From Lytechinus pictus (Eukaryota > Echinodermata > Echinoidea > Temnopleuroida > Toxopneustidae): 64,000 nucleotides of DNA. A model generated the notes under the pieces. The model made no database searches. It saw nothing but the letters and a program-made list of their open reading frames with translations, and had not been told where the DNA came from. Shown piece by piece: positions 47,844 to 60,924 of this stretch (positions are counted from its first letter, which is position 1; each line of letters starts with the position of its first letter). The position numbers were made by a program, and so were the translations under genes. Location: positions 3,611,001 through 3,675,000 of the forward strand of contig NC_087258.1 of NCBI RefSeq assembly GCF_037042905.1, given 5' to 3'.

Positions 47844-48479
47844 AAAAAGGGTAATAAAATAAGACACGCCCTCTCTTGGATCTTACCAATAGCTAGAGGC
47901 ATAATTAGGAATAGGAGAATGAGACAAGAAAGCTTCATACTTCTCTTACCGTTGTTTTAAAAGAGCATATTCCCTCTTCACTTTGTTTTGTTTTTGTTTT
48001 TTTTGCACATGGATTAATAATCTTCCTGCCCATGAATGTTATCAAAAATTGCACAAATCTATGAATAGGAAGAACATATCAGGCAAGCAGCATGGGGCCG
48101 TAGAAAGAGGAAAACACAGATGAACATTAAATTATATAAATGCCATAGAATGTAATGAATAATACAACATAATAATGTAAAGGGCCCATACTATCAATAA
48201 TATGAAGAAAATCAAACACCAACAGTTGTGCAGATGGCCGGAGATCAGAATTATGTAAGCCTGTGTGTGTCACATCTTATAAATAATTTGTATCCATTGC
48301 AAACCCTTAAAAACTTGGAAAATTAAAGGCTCACGGATGTTTTTGGTATCAATTGCAACATGAATGTTGCAATGGATATCACAATGCAATACAAGCCATA
48401 TCAATGAGGGTTCTTGCTCTTTGTTATCAGGGAATATTTGTAGGCACATAACAGCTATTTCTTCTCTTATATCAATTTT

Positions 48480-48520
48480 TATTTCATTATTTTTTTTTGG
48501 GGGGGGCTGACATGAAAAAA
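48480..48520. repeat. T/G homopolymer tract
   Basis: A T run joined to a G run in AT-rich intron. No element ends recognised. Confidence 0.5.
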
Positions 48521-49242
48521 GCTATGCTTTTGAGCCTTGAGGGAATTGCCCATTTCCAAAAAATACTTATATTTCTATTCAAAATATGTATGCAAATAAA
48601 TTCATAACAAAAAATAATTTGTTTGTACATTTCTTTACATTAAATTTCTAGTCTTTTTAATATTATTAAAAATGCAATGATTTTGCATGATATTTTTTTC
48701 TGTTGTAATCATATCGAATTTGAGTTTGAAAAGACAACATGTTACAAACAAAAGTGGAGAAGATAGTATGAGGACAATATAAGATATGAAATCAATTACT
48801 ATATCATCCCAACTTTCTTTCAAAAGTAAAGAGGTATCAATTTCTCCAGACAGTATCCCATACAATGGAGGTAGAAATTTCTACAGACATGGAAGCAGAT
48901 GGTCTCAAGTCGAATCAATCACCACTGGTCAAAAAATATATCATCAGTTGAAAGAAGAAAACAAGTTCTTGATCAACGTTGGGTACCTTAGAATAACACA
49001 CAAATCATCATAGACAAACCAATGATGATCTTTATTACTGGTTTAGAGATAATTGAATGTTAATGGAGTGTTTCAGCTTCAGGCATCTCTGATGGATGAT
49101 AATAAATGGAGGTGAAAGATGGTGGAAAGGGATGAGAGATTGGTATCAAAAGGAGGTGATGGAATAGAGAAGAAAAGATAATTGCCAAAGGTGCTTTGAT
49201 AAAAACCTGAAGAAAAAAAAATCCTCATATTTTCTAGGGCCT

Positions 49243-49457
49243 GTTTCATAAACAACTTACAACTGGGCTCTGTTGCATAAAAGTAACCATTACGGTAACT
49301 TTGCCATCCAATGGTGACTATCATGGAATACTTGATTTTGATTGGCTGTTGAGCATCATGACAACTGGGCTCAGCAGCTAATCACAATCACGGTTTCCAT
49401 GGCAGTTAACATACTTGCAAAGTTACAAGAATTGTTACTCTTTATGAAACAGCCTCT
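49243..49457. mobile_element. Foldback MITE related to 16.8-17.1 kb
   Basis: Ends GGGCCTGTTTCATAAACAAC and CTCTTTATGAAACAGCC. The inner part has GTAACTTTGCCATCCAATGG, TTGATTTTGATTGGCTG and GGTTTCCATGGCAGTTAAC, which parallel the paired copies at 16,782-17,123. Confidence 0.75.
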
Positions 49458-50902
49458 GATTAGAATTTCTTCCATCTGATTGGTATTGAACAACAACCAC
49501 ATCACAGGTAAATTTTCTTGGATTGCCACAAAGAATGTGTCTCCAACAAGCTAAACCAAAATGTATAACCACCTCTTATGACAAACATTATCCCCCCCCC
49601 AAAAAAAAAAAATATATAAATAAATAAGAGTTGATCACAATTACCTGATTAGTGTAAAGATGAACAGAAATCCATCAAAAGCAGCACATGAAAAGAAAAT
49701 AAGAAACAATGAAAATATGTTACAATTATATATTGATTATTAGAATTTGCTTAAAATGTAAGACTATACCCCTTTCAAGAATTTTCTGAACATATTATAT
49801 AAAAAGTACGTAAAGCTTCGCAATGGCAAAGAATGATCTTTTCACATTTTATTTTGAGAATTTTATTCCAACTCTTTAAAACAAGAAGTAAATATTTTCA
49901 ATGGAAAAATTACATTTTTTAAGTAGAATTTTATTCGCATGTTATTATAGTACAGCTTCCAAACAATAACTATCTTTTTTACAAGTTACCTAATATTTTG
50001 ATTACTTTGCATAACAATGAAATACCAAGTCATTAGGCACTTTATATTTACATACTCAATATTTCACCAAACAGACTTATCTCACACAAGAACTCATTCA
50101 CAAAGAAATTTGTATCCCTTTCAGATCAAGATCATATAGCTGAGATATATAGTAACTCTTGACATAAATGCACTCAGACTAGCCAGGGTTGGCCTTAATC
50201 TGAAGTCAGTATAGTGTTCACAAGATGACATTGATAGTTTTGTGAATTCTATAATCTTCATTTTACAATTGTTGTTCTAACTCAACAAGCTATGTTTGTC
50301 CATCTTCCATATTTTTTGCTCTTTTTTATTTATCTTTCTGTCTTTCATTCAAGCAAAAATGTCATCTTTGCCCCCCTTACCCTCTCTTTCTCTCACTCTC
50401 ACTGTCTCCCTTCCTTTCTATCACTTGGTGTTGACAGAGATAAATTCAATTTTACTTCAAAAGTAAATAAAATATTTGATTGTAATACGATCCACTTTTT
50501 AATCATGATCCTTAATCTCAGAAAATGAACATAACCCTGTTACTGAAAATAGCACTACTATCACTTGATAACGAGATAACCTCGTTCAATGTTTAATCAG
50601 AAATTCAGAGGATTTGCGTTCCAGTTATGTCACTTTTTCAGCCACACTCCTTCAGAACCCGTTTCCAAATCAGGAAAAGTAAATACTCGCTCACACAATA
50701 ACCTTCTTTCACCTTGCACAAACTTGAACTAAACATCTAGGCTTAATAAAATTTCAAGCTTGAATCGATATCAATGCTTGCAGTTTATATTTTCCTGACT
50801 GCCTCCCAATACTTAAAATCATGCACTTGAAACTTGGATGATATGATGTCAATTTTTGATATGCCAGAGGTATTACAGCTGTATGGGATTCACTTCATGT
50901 GT

Positions 50903-50951
50903 ATTGTGGGATGAAATGTGGTATCATGGAATTGCTATTTCATCCCACAAT
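50903..50951. repeat. Perfect 15-bp hairpin
   Basis: ATTGTGGGATGAAAT (50,903-50,917) pairs with ATTTCATCCCACAAT (50,937-50,951) around a 19-base loop. Confidence 0.85.
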
Positions 50952-51594
50952 AAAAAAAGACATGTCTTTAGTTTTGATACAGGTCCAATATTGTGAATTA
51001 CATTTAAATATCATTCTAAATTCTCATCTTACAATAGTGTATTGACCGTTATATTGTTTATATTTGACCAACTGTTGATGACCCCCCCCCCCCTCCCCCT
51101 ACACCCAGTCTCTCTCCATAGGCTAGGCTTGATTTTGTACATTTTCAAAATAAAGGCCAAAATAAAGGCCAAAATTAAGGCCATGATTTTATGATGGGAT
51201 CCTGTAAGTAGCTTTTCAAAATAAATTTGCAATCCTATCAAAGATAGGACAATGGGGAAAAACGCTTGCAAAAAAGATGCCTGCTTGCCAGGCCTTGCCT
51301 GCTGAGAGATACAGCAGCACAGACTGTCGACTCTCCTTAGCCAAACCCATGCAAGCCTAGAATCAGTAGTATAATTCCTAGATACCTTTAAGTAATTCAA
51401 CTTTATTCAATTAAATTCCAGAGACTTGTAGGCTGGGGGTAATAACTGATACCCAATGGAATATGATGTAAATTATTAGGTATGTTTACTGTTGCCTAGC
51501 AACAGGATAGCAGGATGAAAACTTGGATGACTCTCTAGGGAAAGAATTTTGGCAAAAAAAAACTGAGCTCAGGAGGTTGCAAGAGAGTGGTGCG

Positions 51595-51650
51595 AGACAC
51601 TGAGAGAGAGAGAAAGAGAGGATGAAAAAGGGGACTGACACAGAGAGACT
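51595..51650. repeat. GA-rich simple repeat
   Basis: GAGAGAGAGAAAGAGAG tract within the long intron. Confidence 0.8.
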
Positions 51651-52719
51651 CATTCATTTATTTATTTACAGATACATATTTTTTCTATAGCATGAGAGGG
51701 CACAAGTGCTGTATTACCATCCTCCAGTAGCCATACCTGTAAAGTATGGTCAGGAGATCAAAAATATTCTAAAGACTAAAAAATAACAAAGTCGAGGTGA
51801 TTATATGAAGCACTTTCCTCAGCCAAAATTTTTCTGACGAGTAACGAATTCTGCCAAGGAGGGCGGGCATTCTGTCTCCATTGCCCTCCACCTCTCACCC
51901 CCATCCATTGCATCCCCCCCCCTCCCTCGATTCCCCCTACTGACTCCATTTACCATTTTCTTTTTTTTCTAAATATGACAATAAAACCCTAATATTAATT
52001 ATAGCTCTTTATTATCATGGTTATCTATTGTATTCCTTTTTAATTGTACCATAGAGGTCCCTGATTGTATCATAATCTAATTAACGGTATTATCTATTGC
52101 ACTTTTTCTTTGTATTTGTATGCACACAGGCTTATATAGTTACACAAATGCCATGCTTGATCGCCAAAAGCATGTTCTAAGAAGCTCCCATATAAATTGT
52201 CAGTATCATTTACTCATCCCACATCAGTAGAAAAGAATATTTTTGACATTGAAATATGAAACTGCACTCTAGCTTTTATTCCAAAAATCTAAATAATTTT
52301 AACAAAAGCATTATAGAAGATAATGCATAATCCAAACCCTCAGGAAGGATGGATAAATAGATAAAGGATTACAAGCTTAAGATAAATTAACACACTTTTT
52401 TCATTCAACCACACAGGTACAGTATGGGCTAAATGTATGAAAAGATGGAATACAATAAAAAGGAAACCTTCTAGATATAAGTAGGTCTAATCAATCAAAA
52501 TCAAAATTTCAAAAGACCTCCAATTACTGGCCAATCCCCTTTTTATGCTCATCACTCATAAAATGCCTTTTGTATGGTAGTGACAAGTATTTGAAGAAGT
52601 ATAAGAATTCAAGGGGGTACTTCTGGACTGAAACCACTGGCTAGAATACTACCCAGGGAATCGGAGAATGTGCATAATGTTGTATGTGAAGCATAGCTGA
52701 TTAAATATGTTGGCCAGAG

Positions 52720-52900
52720 TAATAATAATAATAATTTCAAATCTAAACTGAAGTCTTACCTTTTCTTACAGTATTAGTTTTTGGCACTTTGACACTCATC
52801 CGAACTCTCCCATCTTGTGCACCTCGGAATAGAATATTTCTAGATAGATGGCGCCATATAAATGCCTATTTCATTATTATTATTATCATATCCTCAAAGC
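52720..52900 (+). mobile_element. SINE/LINE-type 3' end with ATT tail
   Basis: The body around AGATGGCGCCATATAAATGC is followed by TATTTCATTATTATTATT. Short GCGC.ATATAAATGC plus (ATT)n ends recur at 30.3 and 38.9 kb on the other strand. Confidence 0.5.
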
Positions 52901-53516
52901 GTTTTAGATACTAGCAGCAAACAGAGGTCTAATTATTGCTACCAATGATCATCATTATCATCATTTTTTCAAACTTATTTTCATTATTATCATCATAATC
53001 ATTATCATAAATCCTTAGGATTAAGTTGAAATCTATAGTTACAGCTTTACTAACCACATTCTACATGTATCTAGAATTCTTTTTAAATCCCTGTAATCTA
53101 GAGTAAAAGTCCATGGGCATGATGAGTACAACCTATGATATCTTGGTTAATGTCATCATTACCAAAGCGACCAAAATCTGAGAGGGGAAAGAATGGATTT
53201 CCCTGCAGATTAGGCACAGACAATGCATTTGAAACAATCTTCTCATCATCTAACCTACTTACGTCAATTAAAGGAAAATTAACATTAAAAGGGGATTTCA
53301 GATATTGGCTGTATACTGCAAACCAATTTCAAAATACAAATTTCAAAGAAAACTTTTTTACGGTTCTTGAGGTTCAATTGTCACCCCTAAAAAATGTACT
53401 AGATTACTTAATCAAATTATAATTTACAACATAATGCATATTTGCCCTTATTCACCATGAAAAAATGAAAATCCATATTTTATTGTTCGAAATACACATC
53501 AGAAATGAAACAGTCC

Positions 53517-53728
53517 GAAAAATTGTTTTGCCCAATTGATCCTGGGCCCGGCAGCCGCTGTGCAGTGCCAGATCGACATGGCTCTATCCCTTTACTTGTT
53601 GAATGCCAAACAGGGTAGCAGCAACTCAAATCTTTTAACGTCTTTGGTCTGACGTGACCAGGGTTTGAACTCCAGACCTCCTGGTAGTGAGATGGACGCT
53701 CTACCAACTGAGCCAACACACCTGTTAC
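53517..53728 (-). mobile_element. tRNA-derived SINE
   Basis: On the minus strand, A box TTGGCTCAGTTGGTAGAGC and B box GAGTTCAAACCC are at tRNA spacing. The body runs through TTTGAGTTGCTGCTACCCTG to GCCCAGGATCAATTGGG. It is the clearest SINE head in the window. An open frame across it is a shadow. Confidence 0.8.
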
Positions 53729-54384
53729 CATACCAACCTCCTTGACATTAATGTGCTATAAGTATCTTGGGTCACATTTGTAGTTGAATCTTGCAATGTT
53801 TTATTCTTGTGTGTGGTCCTTTTAAATATTGATAAACTATTTTCATCATTGTTTATAATACAAGCAGGTCCTCTAATGTTTAGCTACAAATCCATACTGT
53901 GTTAGCATTTGTGTCAGAATACAGAAGGTATTTTCAGACCAACTCGAAAGCCAAAATTATCTGGCGTTATTTGATCAAATCTACCCCAATGAAGGAATAC
54001 AAGGCATTTTCACCTGTTTGAAAGCATGCAGAATTTCTTGTACGAGCCCTGATCGAAAATATGTAGATGATTTTTAGGAACATATTGTGATTATTACTCT
54101 AGGCCTATACATTTAATTCCTACAAAAGCTTGAATGTTATGCTTTGCTAAACAGCTATGTTCCTATGTCTATCTTGATTTTGTAAACCTATTCTTCATGA
54201 AAAAATAATATTCTCAAGGGGGAGGGGTGAAACACAAAACAAAGTTCAAAATTTATAACTGATCTCAATTATTGTACATGGATTGCCATAAACTTGCAAT
54301 TACGCTTAATTAAACAATTATTTGTATCTTTTATGTTACACCTCTCTGCTTGTGTGCTAAGGCAAGAAAAAGTTCTCGAACTGG

Positions 54385-54545
54385 TGGGTGTTTCATAAAG
54401 CTATATTCGTAAGTTCTCGAACTGGTGGGTGTTTCATAAAGCTCTAGTCGAAGACCCCTTCTTAGGAACTAAATCAATGCCAATGGATCACTTCAGGATG
54501 ACCAGTCGCTCTTAACTTACGAACAGCTTTATAAAACACCCAGCT
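54385..54545. mobile_element. Foldback element with a duplicated left end
   Basis: CTCGAACTGGTGGGTGTTTC, then ATAAAGCT, occurs twice in direct repeat (~54,376 and ~54,416). The inverted mate AGCTTTATAAAACACCCAGC is at ~54,526. Inner CTTAACTTACGAACAG pairs with part of the left side. Confidence 0.7.
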
Positions 54546-55164
54546 GGTATTTTTGGTGATCAGATGGGTCTGAAACTGAAAGCGTTCATATGATATCCCA
54601 CTTTCCCAGCATGATAATTAGCCCACATACAAAATAGAACATGCATACATTTCATTAAAGCACCTGTTACTCAACAATATCATTAGCAATCAAGGCAATG
54701 TAGACCATGTCCTCGTCAGGGTTACAGGGGTTAATACAATCTTCTTGCATGGACCCCACCTGACAAATGATAGTTCATTGGTGAACTTCACAACCACATG
54801 AGGACTCCATGCCACTTGCTCTGGCGAAAATTACTCCAAATGAGAAACACTGCATTGTCCGGTCAGAATTGAAGCAAAAAGGGCCCATTCTCATTACAAT
54901 ACGCTCGTACAAAAAAGCATGTAATAGGGGTTGCTTTTAATGTCCGGGTGAGTAACGCATCTACGGTGAAAGTGGTATCAAATTTACCAAATTAGGGAAA
55001 TGGGGTAGGCCTATACTTGTCAACTTTATTATAAAATTGAATATTTGAGGCAGTATTTAGGCTAGAGTTACATAAACTTGTTTTGGTTGCATTGAGATGA
55101 TTGGATGGGTCAATTTTGAAACAAAAATACATGATGTATAAGCATGGTATCTATGGTGTAATGA

Positions 55165-55322
55165 GTGCCCCCCCCCCCCCTCTCCCCCAAATTTAAGTTG
55201 ACTATAATTATAATTAACCCTATTTTTTTCTGGAGAACCGAATCCAGCGGCATATTTTGCAAAATCAAAACACTGCCAAGGCAAGTGCTTAAATTCGACA
55301 GAGGAGGGGGGGGGGGGGGTCG
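55165..55322. mobile_element. Foldback-like element with C-run and G-run ends
   Basis: CCCCCCTCTCCCCCAAATTT, then AAG, at the left is mirrored by CTTAAATTCGACAGAGGAGG plus a G run at the right. The two false open frames here are GGG/CCC-derived. Confidence 0.6.
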
Positions 55323-56113
55323 TGTTGATACACAACTCTACCTCGAGTTTGCAAACTTTCCAAACCAGTAACTAACATAAATGCCATGAAAACAAACAAG
55401 ACATTATTAAAGAAGAATATGGCTTTTCAGTGGGATATTAAAGCTATTGAACAAATATGTCTAATTTTTATAGAAATTCTTTCAAACAAGACTGAGATAA
55501 AGGAAGCAACTCCTAACAGGCCTACAGGCTTGGTCCCACTGCACTTACGGATGCAGAGAGGATAAACGGAAAAGAATCTTGCCATCCATTGGAAAACGTT
55601 GCGTTTTCGATGTGTACTCTTTGCATGCTTGTTTCATACGCTCTGTATCCATCGAGCATCCGTCCACTGTGATTTCATTGTTCACCCATTTTTGTTCATT
55701 GTTTGGAAAACGGATGGAGCCATCCCGAAATTGTGATTGTCCGCTGTATCATTTATGAATACGTTTTGTGTCCGTCTGCCAGTGCGACTAGGCCTTTAAC
55801 CAAAGTTAAGCTACAACTGCAACTATTAACTTATCATGCATGGAATATGGAAATATTTAATTTGTGGCTGGCATACTCAATTACGGTATGGCACTTTGAG
55901 TCCTCAGAAACTGTAAAGTGGGAGGTCCCTGGAGATGTAAAATCATGATGTGAATCAATTATACGAGGTAGGTAAATTAGAGTCCCAGACTAAACATTTC
56001 CTTGTTTGGGTGAAGATTGCCCTAGCCTGACCCAATAAAAACAAAACATTGAACATGCTTTCCTTCAAATCACTGAAAACAACATTAAAAAAAGAAGTGC
56101 AGTGGTACAGCTG

Positions 56114-56119
<6 letters not shown>

Positions 56120-56144
<25 letters not shown>

Positions 56145-56150
56145 TAGCCT
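56120..56150. repeat. TA dinucleotide repeat
   Basis: About 13 uninterrupted TA units. Confidence 0.95.
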
Positions 56151-56887
56151 CTCATTCAGGAGGTCCATGATTCAAGCCCCTACCCAGTGAGTTAACCATT
56201 CAAAAATACACAGTAATTTTTTCACCCTCCATCAACACAGGAGCAGAATGAATATCGACTGTTAAATCTAGCACTCTTTCTTCAAACATACAAGTTTGTA
56301 CTCAAATCAACCCCTTTGTTTACATTGATAATTACTTGGAACTCAAAACCTTAGATAACATTTATGTTGGCCTTGCTTATAACATACCTCCTCCTTCTAT
56401 TATAGGGATGGTTGGTCATTGTTAAACTGCAATAAATTCATTACGTCAGTCCTAAGATTAGAGTTTCTCTTTTTGTTATTCTTTTTTTTTTGAGACAGAG
56501 AAAAGTGCATGTGCATGTTGAATAGCATGCTATAAGCAGCTCAAATTACAATCAACGAAATAATTCTTGGAGGAACCAGTCAATCTGGAAGTCAACAATT
56601 AGGATTGATCCAAACTTTTTAAGTTCATCTAAATCTAAAGATGGACTAAGTTTTGTGTTGAGATCAAGAATCTGTTTCCGTATTTTCTTGGCTTTGCTGT
56701 CCAGGTTTTCACACCCACATCCTGCCTATATATTTCCTCCCATTAAAAATCAAGTGGAAGAGCCTTAGCTATGCCTCCTTTCTCTCACACTTGAAATTAA
56801 ACTGCAAGTTATTCCTTGTCCAGTGTCAAAAGAGCAGGGCCACGTCTTGCAAAGAAATTGTGGTAGATTTGAATCAAACACAATAGG

Positions 56888-57287
56888 TGGTGCTGCACCA
56901 TCCCGAGTTTGCTCAATCTCGAGATTTTAGCCAGATCGGCCCTCTTCGCGATTAATCTCGAGATTCAAGAAACCCCGTCTACACCATCGCAAGAAGAGCG
57001 ATTCCTGCTCGAGCGAGGCATCGATGCATTATGGTCCGACGCCATGGATAAATAATCCTGAGTGCGTCTGCACCTATGAATTAGCGCGATAATTCGTAAA
57101 ATAGCGCGCTATTTTGCAAATAACCCAAGTTGACTTGGGATTGCAATCTCGAGATTAATCCTACGAAGTAGCGCAATAATTGCGTCTCCATTGCAAATAA
57201 TCTCGAGATTGTTCAGATCGGGATAATTTAACATCAGAAATAGCACGCTAATTTGAAAACTCGGAATGGTGCAGACGGCCCTAATGT
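56888..57287. mobile_element. ~400-bp MITE with repeated AATCTCGAGATT palindromes
   Basis: The left end GGTGCTGCACCATCCCGAGT, then TT, is mirrored by AAACTCGGAATGGTGCAGAC at the right. The interior holds four copies of ATCTCGAGATT and several TAGCGCG/CGCGCTA motifs, giving nested hairpins. No coding frame. Confidence 0.8.
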
Positions 57288-57304
57288 GAATTTGATCTTT
57301 ACAT

Positions 57305-57647
57305 GGCCCACATTCTGAAGACGAATTTCATTTGAACTCTGGTCTAAAGTTATGGTTTAACTATGGATTGCCAATAGTGCCATAAATCTCTAACAGTAGA
57401 GGTTCATAGTATCAGCTCATTTGACTCTCAAATCATTCTTAACTGTCTGGGAAGGATAAATACGATAATTGTCTTCACCATTAACAAATTAGGAAAGAGC
57501 ATAGTAAATATAAGAAACAAACCACGTCAATAAATTTTGACATGTTTGGCTTCCCATAATTTTAGCACAGAGTTAGACTACGGTCTAAGCAAGGAGGTAC
57601 CACCTCTAACTGGTCTAAGTTAAACCCGAGTTCAGAATACAGGCCTA
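57305..57647. mobile_element. MITE-like element, best copy of the 32.7-kb family
   Basis: The left end ATGGCCCACATTCTGAAGAC and right end GAGTTCAGAATACAGGCC form an inverted pair. The interior GGTCTAAAGTTATGGTTTAA, TTGGCTTCCCATAATTTTAG and GAGTTAGACTACGGTCTAAG matches 32,690-32,977 in order. It directly adjoins the previous element. Confidence 0.75.
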
Positions 57648-60600
57648 TACATATACGTGTTACACAATTTGAGATCATTCTCAGTAAGTTTAATTTCATT
57701 CTATTTTAACAGAATGCCCCAAGAAGAATGAAATTTTTACAAAATACAATGACCATTGTTATTTCAAGATGGCAGATCATAAATCACACAACTACCTATT
57801 TCTACTATATTGGAGAAATAATGGTCACAATCTGAGATCTAATACTGTTGTTTTAAAGGAAAAACAACTTCAATACATATAACAAACAATATGCAGAATT
57901 GCCAAATGTACTCCCACTTAAAAATCTCTGATAGCCAGACTATTTTAAAGTGCTCAATGTCTCAGGTTAGAGTCCATTTTGATTTTTCAAGTTGAAGGTA
58001 CTTTTCCTTTTATGACAGTTTTTTTTTTAACATAAGTTTTAAAAATAAACAATGCATCATAGCTTTCTGCACTTTTAACAGAAATGTTTTTGTAAATTAT
58101 CTAATCACAACTAAATTCTTCCCTACCGAGTTCTCTATAGGGTTTATGGTATATACTTGCTGAGCTGTGGTTAGAAACTTCATAAGGGTTTGAAATTTTT
58201 ACTCAATATTATCACTTGTCAACGTCAGAAAGATAATCTCAAAAGTAAGAAAATTATGAAAAGGACAAATTGATATGAACAAATTTAGAGATCAATGAGA
58301 GGCAAATCTAATTTTGAAATTCTTGCAATAAACACCTGCAATTAGGTGAACACTTTCTGCTATAGTTAAAGTGCACCCCCCCCCTAAAAAAAAAGAATAA
58401 TTTTGAATAAACAAATAAATGAGTATTCAAATGATGAAACAATTAAATACAAAGTAAATATATAAGCAACTAAGTACATTTTCATTTATTTTCACATAAT
58501 AGAGAACATAATTCACAACATGAGGGGTTTATAGCTGATAGGCAAATAATTGAGAACTGTTGATGTCTCTCATTCACTTTTTCTTTTGCATTTAAAGATA
58601 AATTCCAGTTGTGGTAACGATTTCAAAATGAGTTCGTAAGAATCCAATGAAATGACCACCCAAGTGTCTGTTTGTATAAATAAAATATATGTGCCAAAGG
58701 ATTCTGGAGAAATTGTTTAATTGCTGAGAAATTAACAAATAAGCACGGGATTCGGGTCAAGCGTCGGGCCGACATTCAAAGCAATAATAATACACTGTCC
58801 CACATGCGCTTATCTGTGTTGGTGATCTTCAGTGTGAACGTTTTTCAGCGTACATGTAGATTTCAAGATTTCACAAAGTTCAGTTTATGTAACTACCAGA
58901 TCTAGATCCTCGATGATATACTGACAATTAAGCTTGGTTTCGCACACTTTCTCGTGAAATCAGTGTTTACTGCAACTACTTTCATTTATCTTTAACCTTA
59001 CAAATATCACAACTTTAGTCTAATTTTTGTAACATCTGTGCATCTTTTTCCTCAGGAAAACAAGGAATTCCAATAGTGCATTCTCTGGAAACTAGAAATA
59101 GATGACAATTTCCCCTCCTCAGGTTTATCATGTCTGCACATGTGCAGTTAAAGAATCAGCTTGGACTAAAATGAAAGTCAAGATTATTATTTTTTGTTAA
59201 AAAACAAATGCCAAATGGAAAAGTGATGACAAAGAACCTACACACCTTTAAAAATGTATCTACTCCTATAATCATAGCAATAGCTGTAATGAAAACAGGA
59301 CACAATAGCCAACTTTTAAATAAAGAAAAGTAGAATACGTTCTTTTGCTCCTTGCAATTTCTCAATTTTTGATTTTTGAAGACACACTGGGAGGGTTAAT
59401 TTACTTAACCTTTTCAGCTTAAATTCAAATTTAGTGAGAGGGCAATATTATGTATGAAAACATCTAACTCAATTTGGAGCGTTGGCTGCATCAAAATAAA
59501 CCTTCAAATGTCAGTTACTTTTCTGCGCCATGGGGAGCTGGTTTCGTTTAAAGGCCTAAACTCATCTCTGCATATACTGGGAAGCGAACATCAATGGCTG
59601 CTCATTGTCAATTCATTTTAAAAATGTTTTTCTTGGAAACAATGCTCAATATTGGGCTCTTAAAAGGTCATATATTGTTGAAATTGGAATGACATTTAAA
59701 TAAATTGGGCTATAATTTTACAGTCCATGGCATTTTTGATGGGCCTCATTTTGAAGTAGATAGTGCATGAAATGACATTTGCCAGAGCAGATGGATTAGG
59801 GAAATGAATGAATGATCATAAAAGTATGATGTGCTCAATCCTAAAAGCTCAGGTTCATTTTTTTTAATCGATATGTGTGATCATAACCATGAAATTATCC
59901 TTTCCTATAATGAGACGGAAATGCAATTGAGCAGTCCATAATTGCAACATATCAATGTAATGCAAAATATGCTATAATGGGAGTAGTAATACAATAATGG
60001 CTTTGGGAACAGTGGAAATTAATATTTCTTCTACCTCTTTTATTTCAAAACATTTTGTATACAGGGTCACCTAGAAAATGGATTAAACTAATCCACCAAA
60101 TCCCTGTGTTGTTTCCCTGGCAATCTTAGCCTATAAATGGAAAGCAAGGATAACATCTGCAAAATGACTGGATGAGGCAATAAAAAATAACAATTTGAAT
60201 CATATCAAAAGACTACTAAGATTTCATGTTTACTTCATAATCAAAGTCAAATTCATATGTCATAAATTTCAAAGAATAATCTCTGTAATTCACCTTTCTA
60301 AAACTTTCTAGGATCTTCATGATATCTGATACATCGTCCCTAAGAATTTATTTTTATTTCTTCCCACATTCTGCAACTTCTATTTTCATTGCTTTTACAA
60401 TTTCATTGATCTCCCTTCAACCTCAACAAAATTTTATAAACGTTCTTTCATGGAAAAAATTCATCCATCCCTTTAAAATATAACCTCAACACCCTTTTAC
60501 CAAAGTACCTTCCATGTGACAATTTCATCCATCCCCTATGGCTACTCTAAAATCAAAATATTGCATATAGGCACCCAAGGGGGTGATTTGAATAAAGAAA

Positions 60601-60900
60601 TATGAAAATGCCTTCACAGGCAATTTTGCGGATCATTTATTGTTTGGTTAGGACATGTCAATGATCATTTGTGATGAACCATTTGAAAATCTTCATTTGG
60701 GAAGTGGTTAACCCCTACCAGTGGAAGTGGTGAGGCCTGTTCACTTGTAGTGGTGGTATTTGAAAGGGTGTGACCATTAGGCGTGTTCGAGAAGACCTGC
60801 TATTCTCTTATCGCAAAATTTGCCGGATCTACCCGTTTAGAAAATACTAATAACATTCCCAAAATGAAATACCCACAACAAAGTAAGCTTTTGTTAAATT
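57648..60900. other. AT-rich intron sequence, little structure seen
   Basis: No coding sequence and no repeat with clear ends was recognised. A short C/A homopolymer pair lies at ~58,376-58,395. Confidence 0.4.
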
Positions 60901-60924
60901 TACAAGATCTTTCACAGGAATATA

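Noticed and set aside
53655-53728. A tRNA gene on the minus strand
   Set aside because: It continues into a ~140-bp SINE body, and the 5' and 3' ends do not pair.
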